Shown here in pieces: positions 17,793 through 27,528 of a stretch of DNA of 41,578 bases; position 1 is the first letter of the stretch; every line of letters starts with the position of its first letter. A model generated the notes under the pieces. The model did no database searches, was not told the DNA's origin, and saw only the letters and a program-made list of their open reading frames with translations. Source of the DNA: Prochlorococcus sp. AG-670-M15 (lineage in GTDB: Bacteria > Cyanobacteriota > Cyanobacteriia > PCC-6307 > Cyanobiaceae); the NCBI GenBank assembly GCA_003211415.1, contig QCSV01000007.1, positions 1 to 41,578 of the forward strand. Reading direction: 5' to 3'. A program made the translations under genes and the position numbers.

Positions 17793-18287
17793 ATGGCAAA
17801 AAATTCAAACAAAGTTAAAAAAAATACTGATAAAGAAAATAATTATAAACTTCTAGCTGAGAATAAATATGCAAAATTTCAATATGCAATATCTGAAACA
17901 ATCGAAGCTGGAATTGAGCTTTTAGGGACTGAAGTAAAGTCCATTAGAAACGGAAAAGCAAATTTAAGAGATGGGTACTGTTCATTCAGAGATGGTGAGA
18001 TCTTATTATTAAATGTTCACATTTCACCACATAAAAATGTGGGGTCTTTCTTTAATCATGATCCATTAAGACATAGAAAGTTGCTACTACATAAAAAAGA
18101 AATAATAAAAATGAAATCCAATACTGAAAAAAAAGGAATGACTATTGTTCCATTATCTCTTTATTTAAAAGGCTCATGGATAAAAATAACTATTGGGGTC
18201 GGCAAAGGGAAAAAATTACATGACAAACGCCAAGATGAAAAACAAAAAAGTATTAAAAAAGAGATCAACTCTGCACTAAAAAGATAA
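17793..18287 (+). CDS. smpB: SsrA-binding protein SmpB
   Basis: Binds tmRNA and brings it to stalled ribosomes for trans-translation. The 164-aa basic protein has the SmpB OB-fold core: [30 protein letters not shown] (residues about 34-63), VHISPH, and the C-terminal [24 protein letters not shown] block with a lysine-rich tail that becomes helical in the decoding site. Starts at ATG 17793. The tmRNA gene itself is not in this window. Convergent with the 82-aa gene. Confidence 0.97.
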   Translation: MAKNSNKVKKNTDKENNYKLLAENKYAKFQYAISETIEAGIELLGTEVKSIRNGKANLRDGYCSFRDGEILLLNVHISPHKNVGSFFNHDPLRHRKLLLHKKEIIKMKSNTEKKGMTIVPLSLYLKGSWIKITIGVGKGKKLHDKRQDEKQKSIKKEINSALKR

Positions 18288-18306
18288 AAATATAAAATTA
18301 TTTTTA

Positions 18307-18555
18307 CTATGAATCTAAACTGACTGAACTTGGAGGTGGGGAAGGATCTGGATCTGCAATTAGCATATGCTGTAAGACTGTTTCAGGCCTCTCACTATCT
18401 CTCCAGCGAATTTTATATGCAGGCATTTTTGTACCTCTACTTGTAGTTTGCTCTACTGGTTCAATAACCCATCCTCTTCTTGATCGGCCTTGAGGATTTC
18501 TTTTTACTACTGCATCCGCATGTTTGAAACGGAAACCAACACGTTCACCACTCAT
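18307..18555 (-). CDS. Conserved cyanobacterial protein, 82 aa
   Basis: Function unknown. The N-terminal half is basic and rich in Arg (GFRFKHADAVVKRNPQGRSRRGW), the middle has KIRWRDSERPETVLQHML, and the tail is proline/serine-rich (DPDPSPPPSS). The pattern of short beta strands suggests a small SH3-like barrel, but this is a guess. It lies 29 bases downstream of lysS on the same strand and is convergent with smpB. Unusually Trp/Arg-rich for this AT-biased neighbourhood, which suggests strong constraint on the protein. Confidence 0.78.
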   Translation of the reverse strand: MSGERVGFRFKHADAVVKRNPQGRSRRGWVIEPVEQTTSRGTKMPAYKIRWRDSERPETVLQHMLIADPDPSPPPSSVSLDS

Positions 18556-18584
18556 TTAAAAAATTTCGTATTGGATCAATTTAT

Positions 18585-20123
18585 CTATTTTACTTCATTC
18601 AAGGGTAATTTTTCATTTTTTTTTGAAGTTATTTCTGGTTTTAACAATGGGAAAGGGATTACATCTCTAATTGATGCACTATCAGTAATTAGCATAATTA
18701 GCCTATCAATGCCTATGCCTAATCCTCCAGTAGGTGGCATGCCAATCTCCAAGGCATTCAAGAAATCTTCATCTACACAATGAGCCTCAAGATCTCCTTC
18801 ATCTCTAAGAGATTGCTGTAATTGCATTCTTTCTCTTTGATCTACTGGATCTATCAACTCACTAAAAGCATTTGCTAGCTCTCGACCAACAATGAATAAT
18901 TCAAATCTCTGAACCATCTCTTTATTATCAAGATGAGGTCTAGCTAAAGGAGAAATTTCAACAGGATAATCGATTACAAAAGTGGGTTCTATAAGTTTTG
19001 ATTCTACTTTTTGCTCGAAGACCTCATTTAAAAGTCTTCCCATGGTATTGACTTTATTTGAGAAATCAACATTTATACTTTTAACGGATTGTTTTGCTGA
19101 CTGTAAGTCTCCACTGAAAGAATCAAAATCAATCCCAGTATATTTTTTGACGATATCTTTCATAGATATTCTTGACCAAGGTTTAGAAAAATCAATTTCT
19201 TTATTTTGATAATTTATAATTAAAGACCCACATGCATCAGCCACGATATCTTTAATCAATTCTTCTGTTAAATTCATCATATCGACATAGTCAGAAAAAG
19301 CTTGATAAATTTCAACTGAGGTGAATTCTGGATTATGCTTTGTACTTATCCCCTCATTACGGAATATTCTTCCCAATTCATATACTTTCTCAAATCCCCC
19401 AACAACCATTCTTTTTAAATGTAATTCTGTAGCTATTCTTAGATAAAGAGGTATATCTAATGTATTGTGATGAGTTATGAATGGTCTTGCTTCAGCACCC
19501 CCAGCTTCAGATTGCAGAATTGGAGTCTCTATCTCTAAAAAATTTCTATTATCTAGCCATTTTCTTATAAAACTTATACATTTTGCTCTTGTTTTAAATA
19601 CATTTTTAGAGTGTGGATTCACTATTAAATCTAGATAACGTTGTCTATATCTTTTTTCAATATCAGTCAATCCATGCCATTTATCAGGTAAAGGTTGTAA
19701 TGATTTGGATAACATTTCCCATTTTTCTACTTTAATTGAGAGCTCACCTTTATTAGTTTTTTTAATAGTTCCATAGACGCCTATCCAATCACCAATATCT
19801 ACTATTTCCTTGATATCTTCAAAAGAAAGTAATTTTTGTTTTTCTAAATTTAAATCAATAATCTTTTTATCTAGATAAAGCTGAATCTGACCATCTTGAT
19901 CGCTTATTGTGAAAAAGGCAATTTTACCCATTACCCTTTTTGCCATAACTCTTCCTGCGAGAGAAACACTGAAGTCTTCCTCTTGACCATTTTCTAAATA
20001 ATCAAATTTTTGAATAAGAAATTTTGTAGAATTTGAGACTCTAAAATTCTGTGCGTAAGAAGCAAATCCTTTACTTACGAGTGAATTAGCTTTTTGTAAG
20101 CGTGCATCTTTAATTTCAGACAA
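18585..20123 (-). CDS. lysS: Lysyl-tRNA synthetase, class II
   Basis: Charges tRNA-Lys. The 512-aa protein has an N-terminal OB-fold anticodon-binding domain (about 55-140) and a class II catalytic core: motif 2 with FRNEG (254-258) and NPEFTSVE, and motif 3 with GGLGIGIDR near residue 480. The start is TTG at 20123 ([10 protein letters not shown]); no better ATG precedes the conserved region. Downstream of rpaB by 48 bases on the same strand, upstream of the 82-aa protein. Confidence 0.97.
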   Translation of the reverse strand: MSEIKDARLQKANSLVSKGFASYAQNFRVSNSTKFLIQKFDYLENGQEEDFSVSLAGRVMAKRVMGKIAFFTISDQDGQIQLYLDKKIIDLNLEKQKLLSFEDIKEIVDIGDWIGVYGTIKKTNKGELSIKVEKWEMLSKSLQPLPDKWHGLTDIEKRYRQRYLDLIVNPHSKNVFKTRAKCISFIRKWLDNRNFLEIETPILQSEAGGAEARPFITHHNTLDIPLYLRIATELHLKRMVVGGFEKVYELGRIFRNEGISTKHNPEFTSVEIYQAFSDYVDMMNLTEELIKDIVADACGSLIINYQNKEIDFSKPWSRISMKDIVKKYTGIDFDSFSGDLQSAKQSVKSINVDFSNKVNTMGRLLNEVFEQKVESKLIEPTFVIDYPVEISPLARPHLDNKEMVQRFELFIVGRELANAFSELIDPVDQRERMQLQQSLRDEGDLEAHCVDEDFLNALEIGMPPTGGLGIGIDRLIMLITDSASIRDVIPFPLLKPEITSKKNEKLPLNEVK

Positions 20124-20171
20124 AATTTATTTTAAGATTTGTTTTATTTAATAAAATTATCAGACTATGGC

Positions 20172-20918
20172 TCAACTTGCCAAAGATGTAGCTGTTTCTC
20201 CAACTCTCTGAGATGCGTAACCAATTCCTCTAACAGTTAATATTAATTCTGGATTTCTTGGATCTGGTTCTAATTTGCCTCTTAATCTAGCTACGTATAC
20301 ATCTACAACTCTTAAATCTGCAGCTCTGCGAGGAGGGTAACCCCAAAGTTGTTCTAAAATTTCTGCTCTCGGGACAACCTTACCAGGCTCGTCAAACAAT
20401 AATTCTAGGAGGCTAAATTCAGTATAAGTAAGACTAATTCTATCTCCTGCTCTAGAAACTTGTCTGCGATTAGTATCAACAACTAAACTTCCAAATTTCA
20501 TAACTCCTTTGCCTGAAGGAACTTCCTTAGTTTCAGTAACAGAAACAGTTGGACCCATTCTTCTCAAAATAGTAGCTATTCTGGCCTCTAACTCTTTTGG
20601 GCTAAATGGTTTAGATAAATAATCATCAGCCCCTAAATCCAAACCTGCAACCCTCTCTGAAATAGCCTCTAGAGCGGTTAAGAATATTATTGGCACTACT
20701 GATTCAGCTCTAATTCTTCTACAAACAGCAAATCCATCCATTTTTGGAAGCATAACATCAAGAACTATCAAATCTGGGGAATCCCTGTGAAAAGACTCAA
20801 GAGCTTCTTCTCCGTTGGTGGCTGAATAAACTTGATATCCAGCTAGTTGAAGCCTCGTAACTAATACCTTCAAAACTGCTGGTTCATCATCAACTACTAA
20901 AATTCTTGCTTTTGACAT
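20172..20918 (-). CDS. rpaB: OmpR-family response regulator RpaB (Ycf27)
   Basis: DNA-binding response regulator; in cyanobacteria RpaB controls high-light and photosystem genes through HLR1 sites and is normally essential. Receiver domain 1-120 with acidic pocket D10/D11 and phosphoacceptor Asp54 (IVLDVMLPKMDG), and KPFSPKELEARI. A winged-helix OmpR-type domain covers about 140-240 (YTEFSLLELL, LRVVDVYVARLRGKLEPDP, TVRGIGYA). 248 aa matches RpaB; the sequence also resembles RpaA, but the linker and ending favour RpaB. The 178-base upstream gap probably holds its promoter. Confidence 0.9.
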   Translation of the reverse strand: MSKARILVVDDEPAVLKVLVTRLQLAGYQVYSATNGEEALESFHRDSPDLIVLDVMLPKMDGFAVCRRIRAESVVPIIFLTALEAISERVAGLDLGADDYLSKPFSPKELEARIATILRRMGPTVSVTETKEVPSGKGVMKFGSLVVDTNRRQVSRAGDRISLTYTEFSLLELLFDEPGKVVPRAEILEQLWGYPPRRAADLRVVDVYVARLRGKLEPDPRNPELILTVRGIGYASQRVGETATSLAS

Positions 20919-21096
20919 AGTTAAAAAAGATTTCTCGATATTTCAAAGCAAAGAACTATTGCATTGAATGTTTATTCTAACAATTAAAAATATAACATTA
21001 CGAACCCTCAAAGAGATATTCCTAAGGTTTAAAAAAAATTATAAAAAATTGACCTATAAGATTTTTTCAAACACTTTTACCTCTTGGTTAAACATA
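20919..21096. other. 178-base gap upstream of rpaB
   Basis: Very AT-rich spacer between the 3' end of mreD and the start of rpaB, both on the minus strand. A minus-strand TGTTATATT resembles an extended -10 element about 60-70 bases before rpaB. I found no convincing HLR1 repeat, hairpin terminator, small ORF or known RNA. Confidence 0.4.
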
Positions 21097-21615
21097 TTAC
21101 TGCAATTTTCTTCTTGAAAATTTAAACATTCTTAAAAGTTGGGAGCAAATAAAGGGAGCAAAAAAACCTGTCAAAAAAACTTCAGCTAAGATATTCTTAA
21201 CACTGGTAGTCAACATTAAAGAATTACTATCTGAAAAATTTCTAAACAAAATTTGTAAAAAATAAAGAGTCCCACATAAAAAACTTCCAAAAGAACAAAT
21301 TAAACCATACCTAAAATGTCCCACCAAAATATCACTATGTAATTTAATTCTTCCAAACAAAAACCCGCAAAAAATTAAGCCTGGTATTTGAGTAAAACTA
21401 TCATCTAAAGTTAAAGAATCTAAAATTATACCTAAAAACAAACCAAATATTAATCCATTGATTGATCCATTAATCATTGACCAAGGCAATAACCACAACA
21501 AAGGCCAATATGGCTGAACACCTGCAAATCCAAGCCAATTAGGGTGCCACAAAAAAATAATTGGAATAAAAATAAAGCTTATTAAGGACAACTCTTTTAT
21601 CAAAAATTTATTCAT
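21097..21615 (-). CDS. mreD: Rod shape-determining protein MreD (putative)
   Basis: Integral membrane partner of MreB and MreC in the elongation machinery. The 172-aa product is hydrophobic with about five membrane segments and the MreD-like GLIFGLFLGIILDSLTLDD stretch near residues 55-75. MreD diverges strongly, so position is the main support: it directly follows mreC with stop and start overlapping by one base (TAATG). Basic C-terminal tail (FKFSRRKLQ). Confidence 0.85.
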   Translation of the reverse strand: MNKFLIKELSLISFIFIPIIFLWHPNWLGFAGVQPYWPLLWLLPWSMINGSINGLIFGLFLGIILDSLTLDDSFTQIPGLIFCGFLFGRIKLHSDILVGHFRYGLICSFGSFLCGTLYFLQILFRNFSDSNSLMLTTSVKNILAEVFLTGFFAPFICSQLLRMFKFSRRKLQ

Positions 21616-22364
21616 TAAATATTTACTTTATAAATTTGCACCCAATCAATTACTTGTGGTTTTGCTAAAAGTGAAATTTTTGCCGTTTTTTTAGATTTCA
21701 ATGTCTCATCTATAGATTGGACAATCCCAATAGGGATATTTGGAGGTAATAACGTACTAGCAGGAGATGATGACACAAAATCTCCTACTTTAATATCAGC
21801 ATCTTTTGTATAAAGTATTAGGCTAGGATAATCATCTCCTAAACCGACCAGTAATCCATTAATTTGAGTTCTATCCAACCAAACGCCTAACTTACTTTCT
21901 GGAGAAGTTATTAAAGTTACCGACGAAGTGAATAAAGAAGTATTCTTTACTCTTCCTAATAATCCACCAGGGCCAATCACAATATTACCAATTTCTACTC
22001 CATCCTTTGAACCTTTGTTTAATATTATCTGTCTCCACCAACTACCTGTTTTTCTCGAAATAACTGCAGCTGAAATATGATTATCATTAGATGATTCTTG
22101 AAGAAATAAGATTTGCCGCAATCTTATATTATCTTTTTTAAGAAGATTTAACTTTATTAAATATTCTTGGTCAATACTCTCAAGAACAATTTCCTTTTGA
22201 AATTGACCAGGCCAAAAAGGCTTCGAAATAAAAAAATAAAAATCTTTATAAAAAGCTCCTTTTGATATTCTTACAAAAACCAAAAATAAAAAAATTGCAA
22301 ACAATAGCCAATTTTTCTTTTTATGCCACCAACGACTAGTAGAAATTCGTCGGATACCTAACAT
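21615..22364 (-). CDS. mreC: Rod shape-determining protein MreC
   Basis: Bitopic membrane protein that links MreB filaments to periplasmic wall synthases. One membrane helix at about 18-34 (WLLFAIFLFLVFVRIS), a short coiled-coil region around 65-85, then the periplasmic beta domain with VISRKTGSWWRQIILNKGSKDGVEIGNIVI and a late GDFVSSSP. 249 aa is typical for short cyanobacterial MreC. It begins 4 bases after mreB and overlaps mreD by one base: a classic mreBCD operon. Confidence 0.95.
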   Translation of the reverse strand: MLGIRRISTSRWWHKKKNWLLFAIFLFLVFVRISKGAFYKDFYFFISKPFWPGQFQKEIVLESIDQEYLIKLNLLKKDNIRLRQILFLQESSNDNHISAAVISRKTGSWWRQIILNKGSKDGVEIGNIVIGPGGLLGRVKNTSLFTSSVTLITSPESKLGVWLDRTQINGLLVGLGDDYPSLILYTKDADIKVGDFVSSSPASTLLPPNIPIGIVQSIDETLKSKKTAKISLLAKPQVIDWVQIYKVNI

Positions 22365-22368
22365 AACA

Positions 22369-23421
22369 TTAATCTCTTATGGCATTTCTTATAAATTCTG
22401 GCGTGTCAACAACTCTTTTCAGTTTTTTAAAATCATCCAAAACCTCTCCACAACCATTCACTACACAAAGCAGAGGGTTTTCTGCTATGTGAGTAAAAAT
22501 TCCTGTTTCATTGCTCAATAAATCATTAATGCCTCTCACTAAAGCTCCACCTCCTGCAAGCATAATCCCTCTATCAACTATGTCTGCAGCAAGTTCAGGA
22601 GGTGTTCGCTCTAAAGTTCTTTTTACAGCCTCCACTATTTTGCTAAGTGTTTCGGCCATGGCTTCTCTGATTTCTCCTGATGTCAAAGTGACTGACCTAG
22701 GTAGACCAGATAAAAGATGTAAACCTCTAACCTCTAAAGTAGTTTTATCAAAATCATCATCTGGAAATGCAGATCCAATTTTAATCTTGATATCTTCTGC
22801 AGTTCTCTCTCCAACAACTAAATTGTGAACTTTTTTAAGATACAGAGCAATTGACTCATTTATCTCATCCCCTGCTATTCGAACAGATTCACTCAATACA
22901 GTTCCTCCTAAACTTAATACTGCAACCTCAGTAGTACCTCCACCAATATCAACAATCATTGTTCCAATTGGCTCAGTTACGGGTAATGATGCTCCTATTG
23001 CTGCTGCAACAGGTTCATCAATTAAATGAACTTCTCTAGCTCCCGCTAATCCTGCTTCTCTTACAGCTCTTCGCTCAACACTCGTAACTCCACTTGGAAT
23101 ACCAATAACTATTCTTGGGGCTACTATCCCCTTGCCTTCATTACATTTTTGAATAAATGTTTTTATCATTTGTTCTGCAGCATCAAAATCCGCGATAACC
23201 CCATCTCTTAGAGGTCTTACGGCTCTTATATTGCCAGGAGTCCTTCCAAGCATTAACTTTGCTTCTTTACCAACAGCTAATGGAATACCTTCTTCTAAAT
23301 CCATAGCTACCACGGAAGGCTCTTGTAAAACAACTCCCTTCCCTGATACGTGTATGAGAGTATTGGCCGTTCCCAAATCTATGCCAATATCTCTAGAAAA
23401 TTTAAATCTGTTAAAAATCAC
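22369..23421 (-). CDS. mreB: Cell shape-determining actin homologue MreB
   Basis: Bacterial actin that organises lateral cell-wall synthesis. The 350-aa protein has the actin-fold phosphate loops [11 protein letters not shown] (11-21) and DIGGGTT (158-164), EPVAAAIGA (136-144), and the adenosine motif [13 protein letters not shown] near residue 290. Start codon is GTG at 23421, just before the conserved FKFSRDIG. First gene of mreBCD; diverges from ssb across 133 bases. A spherical picocyanobacterium retaining mreBCD is usual. Confidence 0.98.
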   Translation of the reverse strand: MIFNRFKFSRDIGIDLGTANTLIHVSGKGVVLQEPSVVAMDLEEGIPLAVGKEAKLMLGRTPGNIRAVRPLRDGVIADFDAAEQMIKTFIQKCNEGKGIVAPRIVIGIPSGVTSVERRAVREAGLAGAREVHLIDEPVAAAIGASLPVTEPIGTMIVDIGGGTTEVAVLSLGGTVLSESVRIAGDEINESIALYLKKVHNLVVGERTAEDIKIKIGSAFPDDDFDKTTLEVRGLHLLSGLPRSVTLTSGEIREAMAETLSKIVEAVKRTLERTPPELAADIVDRGIMLAGGGALVRGINDLLSNETGIFTHIAENPLLCVVNGCGEVLDDFKKLKRVVDTPEFIRNAIRD

Positions 23422-23554
23422 AATAAGAATTTCTTTTTATAAATAATATATCCATTTTTTGATAAGCTCTCAGAATTCTTTCATTTAGTTATGAATAGCA
23501 CGTAAAACTTTGAGCAGAAACTGAAAATATGAGTAGTATTAAAAAAAAAAAATT

Positions 23555-23926
23555 ATGGAAATTAACACTATTAACCTTGTTGGCAGAGCAGGAAGAGCAC
23601 CAGATGTCAGATATTTTGAATCAGGGAGTATCGTAGCAAATTTCACACTTGCAGTTAACAGAAGAAGTAGAGATGAAGAGCCAGATTGGTTTAATTTAGA
23701 AATATGGGGCAAGCAAGCACAAATAGCTGCAGATTATGTGAAAAAAGGATCATTAATTGGAATTACAGGAAGCTTTAAAATTGATAGTTGGAAAGATAAA
23801 AATACTGGAGAAGATAGATATAAACCAGTTGTTAGGGTAGATAATTTAAACTTACTAGGCTCACGAAAAGATTCTGATAATAACCAATATTCTAACAACA
23901 GTAACTCAAGTGAAATTCCTTTCTAG
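23555..23926 (+). CDS. ssb: Single-stranded DNA-binding protein
   Basis: Coats single-stranded DNA in replication and repair. The 123-aa product has the OB fold (about 1-105: NLVGRAGRAPDVRYFESG, NFTLAVNRRSRDEEPDWF, GITGSFKIDSW). The disordered Asn/Ser-rich linker is only about 15 residues, ending in SSEIPF, a shortened form of the usual acidic DDDIPF tip that recruits partners. Starts at ATG 23555 after a long A-tract. Convergent with dedA, 3 bases away. Confidence 0.95.
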   Translation: MEINTINLVGRAGRAPDVRYFESGSIVANFTLAVNRRSRDEEPDWFNLEIWGKQAQIAADYVKKGSLIGITGSFKIDSWKDKNTGEDRYKPVVRVDNLNLLGSRKDSDNNQYSNNSNSSEIPF

Positions 23927-23929
23927 GCT

Positions 23930-24577
23930 CTATTTTTTCGTAAAATATCTAATGAGTAGCTTAGAAAAAAAATATAAGAAAATTAAAATTAAAATTGGCT
24001 TAACAACATATTTGATTTGATCCAAATAACTTTCAATGATTAAATAATTTTCACCAAATAAATAACCTGCATAAGTAAGAAGTGTTACCCATATCAAGCT
24101 CCCAAATGCAGTCCAAATCAAAAATTTTCTTAATGGCATAAGTTCTATGCCAGCGGGAACTGAAATTAAAGTTCTTATACCTGGTACTAATCGGCCCCAA
24201 AAAACTAAAGAAACCCCGTATTTATCAAACCACCTTTTACTTTTACTTAAATCATTAGAAGAAATACCCAGATATTTTCCTTTTTTGTCTAAAAAATTTG
24301 AAAGTTTTTTTTCATTTAATATTCTACCTAAATAATACCAAGGCAATGTTCCCAAAATAGTTCCAAGTAATCCCCAAAAAACTAAAATATAGAAATTTAA
24401 TTTTTGTTGATAAACGAAAAAGCCTCCCAATGGCATTATTATTTCCGAAGGGATAGGAGGTATTATGTTTTCTAAAAACATAGCCAAACAAATTGTAAGG
24501 TATGCAATTGTTGAATTCTTTTCAACAGCCAAACTAATATAGTCGGGGATTGAAGTAAGAATATTTACAAAACTCAA
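23930..24577 (-). CDS. DedA-family membrane protein
   Basis: 215-aa membrane protein of the DedA/SNARE-associated family, whose members are implicated in undecaprenyl-phosphate or phospholipid flipping and envelope homeostasis. Characteristic: ENIIPPIPSEIIMPLGGF (about 31-48), the membrane-embedded WGRLVPGIRTLISVPAG with its conserved arginines (about 126-142), and four to five hydrophobic segments. The only start before the conserved part is TTG at 24577, two bases after the ahcY stop, so translation probably depends on ahcY. Convergent with ssb. Confidence 0.92.
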   Translation of the reverse strand: MSFVNILTSIPDYISLAVEKNSTIAYLTICLAMFLENIIPPIPSEIIMPLGGFFVYQQKLNFYILVFWGLLGTILGTLPWYYLGRILNEKKLSNFLDKKGKYLGISSNDLSKSKRWFDKYGVSLVFWGRLVPGIRTLISVPAGIELMPLRKFLIWTAFGSLIWVTLLTYAGYLFGENYLIIESYLDQIKYVVKPILILIFLYFFSKLLIRYFTKK

Positions 24578-24579
24578 AC

Positions 24580-25998
24580 TTAGTATCTATAAAGCTCTGG
24601 TTTATAAGGCCCTTCAACAGAAACATTAATATAATCAGCTTGTTCCTTAGTTAATTTTGTTAATTTTGCACCAATTTTATCAAGATGTAATCTAGCTACC
24701 ATTTCATCTAAATGTTTTGGTAAAACATAAACCTCTTTGGCATATTTTTCAGATTTATTGAAAAGTTCAATTTGAGCTAGTACTTGATTAGTAAAAGAAT
24801 TACTCATAACAAAACTTGGATGACCAGTGGCACATCCTAAGTTGACTAATCGACCTTCAGCTAGAAGGATTATTTTATTGCCACTCGGTAAAGTTATGTG
24901 ATCAACCTGCGGTTTAATATTTTCCCATGGATAATCTTTCAGTGAAGCCACATCAATTTCATTATCAAAATGGCCGATATTACAGACTATGGCCTCATCT
25001 TTCATCTTGACAAGATTTTCGTTTGTTATTACCTGATAGTTCCCAGTTGCTGTAACAAATATATCTATATCTTCAACAACATCGTCTAAGGTAACAACGC
25101 TAAAACCTTCCATTGCCGCTTGAAGAGCACAAATTGGATCAACTTCAGCAACTTTTACAATTGCTCCAAGTCCTCTTAGAGACTGTGCTGAACCTTTACC
25201 AACATCTCCAAACCCCATAACTAAAGCAACCTTACCAGCAATCATCACATCAGTGGCACGCTTTATGCTGTCAACTAGAGATTCTCGGCAGCCGTATAAA
25301 TTATCAAATTTACTCTTAGTTACTGAATCATTAACGTTGATAGCAGGAAAAGGTAAAGCATTTTGCTTTTGCAATTGATAAAGTCTTGCAACTCCCGTTG
25401 TAGTTTCTTCAGTGACACCAATGATATTACTCTTAATTCGAGAATAAAAATCACTATCATTTTCCAACTTGGACTTAATAGAATCGAATAAAGCAATTTC
25501 TTCTTCATTACTAGGATTCTCTAAAACAGATAAATCTTTTTCTGCTTTACTACCAAGTATCAATAAGCCTGTTGCATCTCCCCCATCATCAAGAATCATA
25601 TTTGGAGAGTCTGAACCCCAATCAAGAATAGAGTGGGTATATTGCCAATATTCATGAAGAGTCTCACCTTTTTTTGCAAATACAGAAATACCTTGATCTG
25701 CGATAGCTGCAGCCGCATGATCTTGAGTTGAAAAAATATTGCATGAAGCCCATTTTACTTCTGCGCCAAGATCAACAAGAGTTTCTATCAAAACTGCTGT
25801 CTGAATAGTCATATGAAGACTTCCAGCTATTTTTGCACCTTTTAGTGGCTTTTCAGATTGATATTTATCTCTAAGTGCCATTAATCCTGGCATTTCCGTT
25901 TCGGCAATTTTAATTTCTTTACGACCAAATTCTGATAAAGAGATATCAGCAATTACGTAATTAGATGTAGAGGCCTTAACTGAATTCGCGATAACCAT
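24580..25998 (-). CDS. ahcY: Adenosylhomocysteinase
   Basis: Hydrolyses S-adenosylhomocysteine to adenosine and homocysteine, relieving product inhibition of methyltransferases. The 472-aa protein has the bacterial form with an insert around 150-190. Seen: [11 protein letters not shown] (60-70), [14 protein letters not shown] (85-98), [13 protein letters not shown] (221-233), the NAD-binding GFGDVGKGS (262-270), and the terminal KPELYRY that closes the neighbouring active site. ATG 25998 start; diverges from tsaE across 51 bases, and dedA follows 2 bases downstream. No SAH riboswitch fits in the leader. Confidence 0.98.
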   Translation of the reverse strand: MVIANSVKASTSNYVIADISLSEFGRKEIKIAETEMPGLMALRDKYQSEKPLKGAKIAGSLHMTIQTAVLIETLVDLGAEVKWASCNIFSTQDHAAAAIADQGISVFAKKGETLHEYWQYTHSILDWGSDSPNMILDDGGDATGLLILGSKAEKDLSVLENPSNEEEIALFDSIKSKLENDSDFYSRIKSNIIGVTEETTTGVARLYQLQKQNALPFPAINVNDSVTKSKFDNLYGCRESLVDSIKRATDVMIAGKVALVMGFGDVGKGSAQSLRGLGAIVKVAEVDPICALQAAMEGFSVVTLDDVVEDIDIFVTATGNYQVITNENLVKMKDEAIVCNIGHFDNEIDVASLKDYPWENIKPQVDHITLPSGNKIILLAEGRLVNLGCATGHPSFVMSNSFTNQVLAQIELFNKSEKYAKEVYVLPKHLDEMVARLHLDKIGAKLTKLTKEQADYINVSVEGPYKPELYRY

Positions 25999-26023
25999 AT
26001 CTAGTGAATACTATTTCCATTAA

Positions 26024-26029
26024 ACTATA
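26024..26029 (-). promoter_or_regulatory. Putative -10 element of ahcY
   Basis: TATAGT on the minus strand, 26 bases before the ahcY ATG inside the 51-base ahcY/tsaE divergent gap. No clear -35. Prediction only. Confidence 0.3.
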
Positions 26030-26049
26030 AATGATTTTCGTGTAATTTT

Positions 26050-26487
26050 GTGTTTGTTGAGAATTTAAAAGAGACTTTAAGTTTAGGAAAAAAACTCTCA
26101 CAAAAATTAAATCCCCAATCAATTATTTTATTACAGGGTCCAATTGGGGCTGGGAAAACGTCATTAGTACAAGGGATTGCTCAAGGCTTATCAATCTCTG
26201 AGGAGATTACAAGCCCTACATTTGCTTTATCTCATCACTATAACTCCGGAAAAATTCCACTAATTCATCTTGATTTATACAGATTAGAAAATGTTTATTC
26301 TGCTAAAGAAGTTTTTTTTTCAGAAGAAGAAGAGGCAATACAAAGAAAAGCTATTTTAGTTATTGAATGGCCAGAATTAATAGAACCAGTTATTGATAAT
26401 TTCTGGAAAATAAAAATTAGTTACGCAAAAAATTATGGAAGACATTACGAAATAAGAGATCCCAAAAATTTATTAACCTTCTCATAA
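26050..26487 (+). CDS. tsaE: tRNA threonylcarbamoyladenosine biosynthesis ATPase TsaE
   Basis: ATPase that works with TsaB and TsaD to make t6A37 in ANN-decoding tRNAs. The 145-aa product has the P-loop GPIGAGKT (30-37), the ITSPTFALSHHY segment, and HLDLYRLE (about 75-82) with the conserved Asp. C-terminal IEWPELIE is also typical. Start is GTG at 26050 (FVENLKETL). Tail-to-tail overlap of 43 bases with the PfkB kinase gene. Confidence 0.95.
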   Translation: MFVENLKETLSLGKKLSQKLNPQSIILLQGPIGAGKTSLVQGIAQGLSISEEITSPTFALSHHYNSGKIPLIHLDLYRLENVYSAKEVFFSEEEEAIQRKAILVIEWPELIEPVIDNFWKIKISYAKNYGRHYEIRDPKNLLTFS

Positions 26488-27443
26488 TATGGCTGTTGCT
26501 CGATGGCGCCTTCACCAAGACAAGTTAATAATCCACAAACACTTGCAAACTTAATACAATCTTCTATCTCTAATTTGTTTGAAGGATAGCCAGAAGAAAT
26601 TAATTTTGAAATTAAGCCAGCTAGAAAAGCATCACCAGCTCCAGTTGTATCAACAATTTTTTGTGAAGTAGGAGTTTCGGTAATTCCCTTCAATCCGTTG
26701 AAATACCATGAAACGGGATTTTTTCCATCAGTTATTATTACATCTGGTCTATTAGACAATTGTTGAGATATTGGCAAGGGATTTTCATCCTCAAAAAACA
26801 AAGTTGCTTCTTCCTTAGCAAGTTTTAAAACATGTGCATGATTTAAAAATTTCTTGATTAAATCAAATCGCGCGACTTTACTAATTTCTGATGAAAGACT
26901 TGCGTGATCCCAAAATACCTCTCTCCAATTCAAATCAATAACTATTTTGACTTCAAATTTTTTAGCCTGTTCAAGAAGAAAAAAAATAGTCTCTGCTGAT
27001 TTTGGAGATGATAATAAGATCGTTCCTGTAACCAAATATTTTGTTTCTAGAAAAGATTTCTCCAAATTGAAAATTTCTTTTTCTATTAATTTCTTACTAA
27101 GAACTTCGTCTGCAAAGCACGAATGAGGACTTTCCTCAAAGCCTGAAAAAAAACGATCTCCAAATTTATCTCTATCGACATTAACCACGCGGGTAGATGA
27201 AGCATTATCTAATTGCAAGAAATCTAAATTAACACCCAATTTATTAAATTGTGAAATAAAATTTTTTCCATAATCATCACTACCCAAACTTCCTATAAAA
27301 GTTGAATCTATTTTTAATTTCCTTAATGCGCACGCTACATTAGCCGGCGCACCACCCAAAAAATTTGTAAATCCTTGATTTGACTTATTTCTAATCCTGT
27401 CTACTAAAGCCTCTCCAATACATATGACCTTTTTCTTTTTCAT
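26445..27443 (-). CDS. PfkB-family sugar kinase (fructokinase-like)
   Basis: Phosphorylates a sugar with ATP; fructokinase is the most likely activity but not proven. The 332-aa ribokinase-fold protein has CIGEALVDRI (8-17), the FLGGAPANVACAL motif (28-40), and the catalytic signature DTTGAGDAFLAG (265-276) with anion-hole GAGD at 268-271 and Asp271 as base. The N-terminal GGAPAN pattern is what fructokinases show. The last 43 bases lie antisense to the end of tsaE. Diverges from the alpha/beta hydrolase gene by 85 bases. Confidence 0.9.
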   Translation of the reverse strand: MKKKKVICIGEALVDRIRNKSNQGFTNFLGGAPANVACALRKLKIDSTFIGSLGSDDYGKNFISQFNKLGVNLDFLQLDNASSTRVVNVDRDKFGDRFFSGFEESPHSCFADEVLSKKLIEKEIFNLEKSFLETKYLVTGTILLSSPKSAETIFFLLEQAKKFEVKIVIDLNWREVFWDHASLSSEISKVARFDLIKKFLNHAHVLKLAKEEATLFFEDENPLPISQQLSNRPDVIITDGKNPVSWYFNGLKGITETPTSQKIVDTTGAGDAFLAGLISKLISSGYPSNKLEIEDCIKFASVCGLLTCLGEGAIEQQPYYEKVNKFLGSLIS

Positions 27444-27528
27444 AAAATGAACCTTTTTATTAACTAAGAATAATTTATGAAAAACGAATAATTTTTTTTT
27501 GAATTAAAGTTTAATTAAAATCATACCT

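Noticed and set aside
25999..26049. Possible SAH or SAM riboswitch before ahcY
   Set aside because: Only 51 bases separate ahcY from tsaE and they contain a simple -10-like element, with no aptamer-like pairing.
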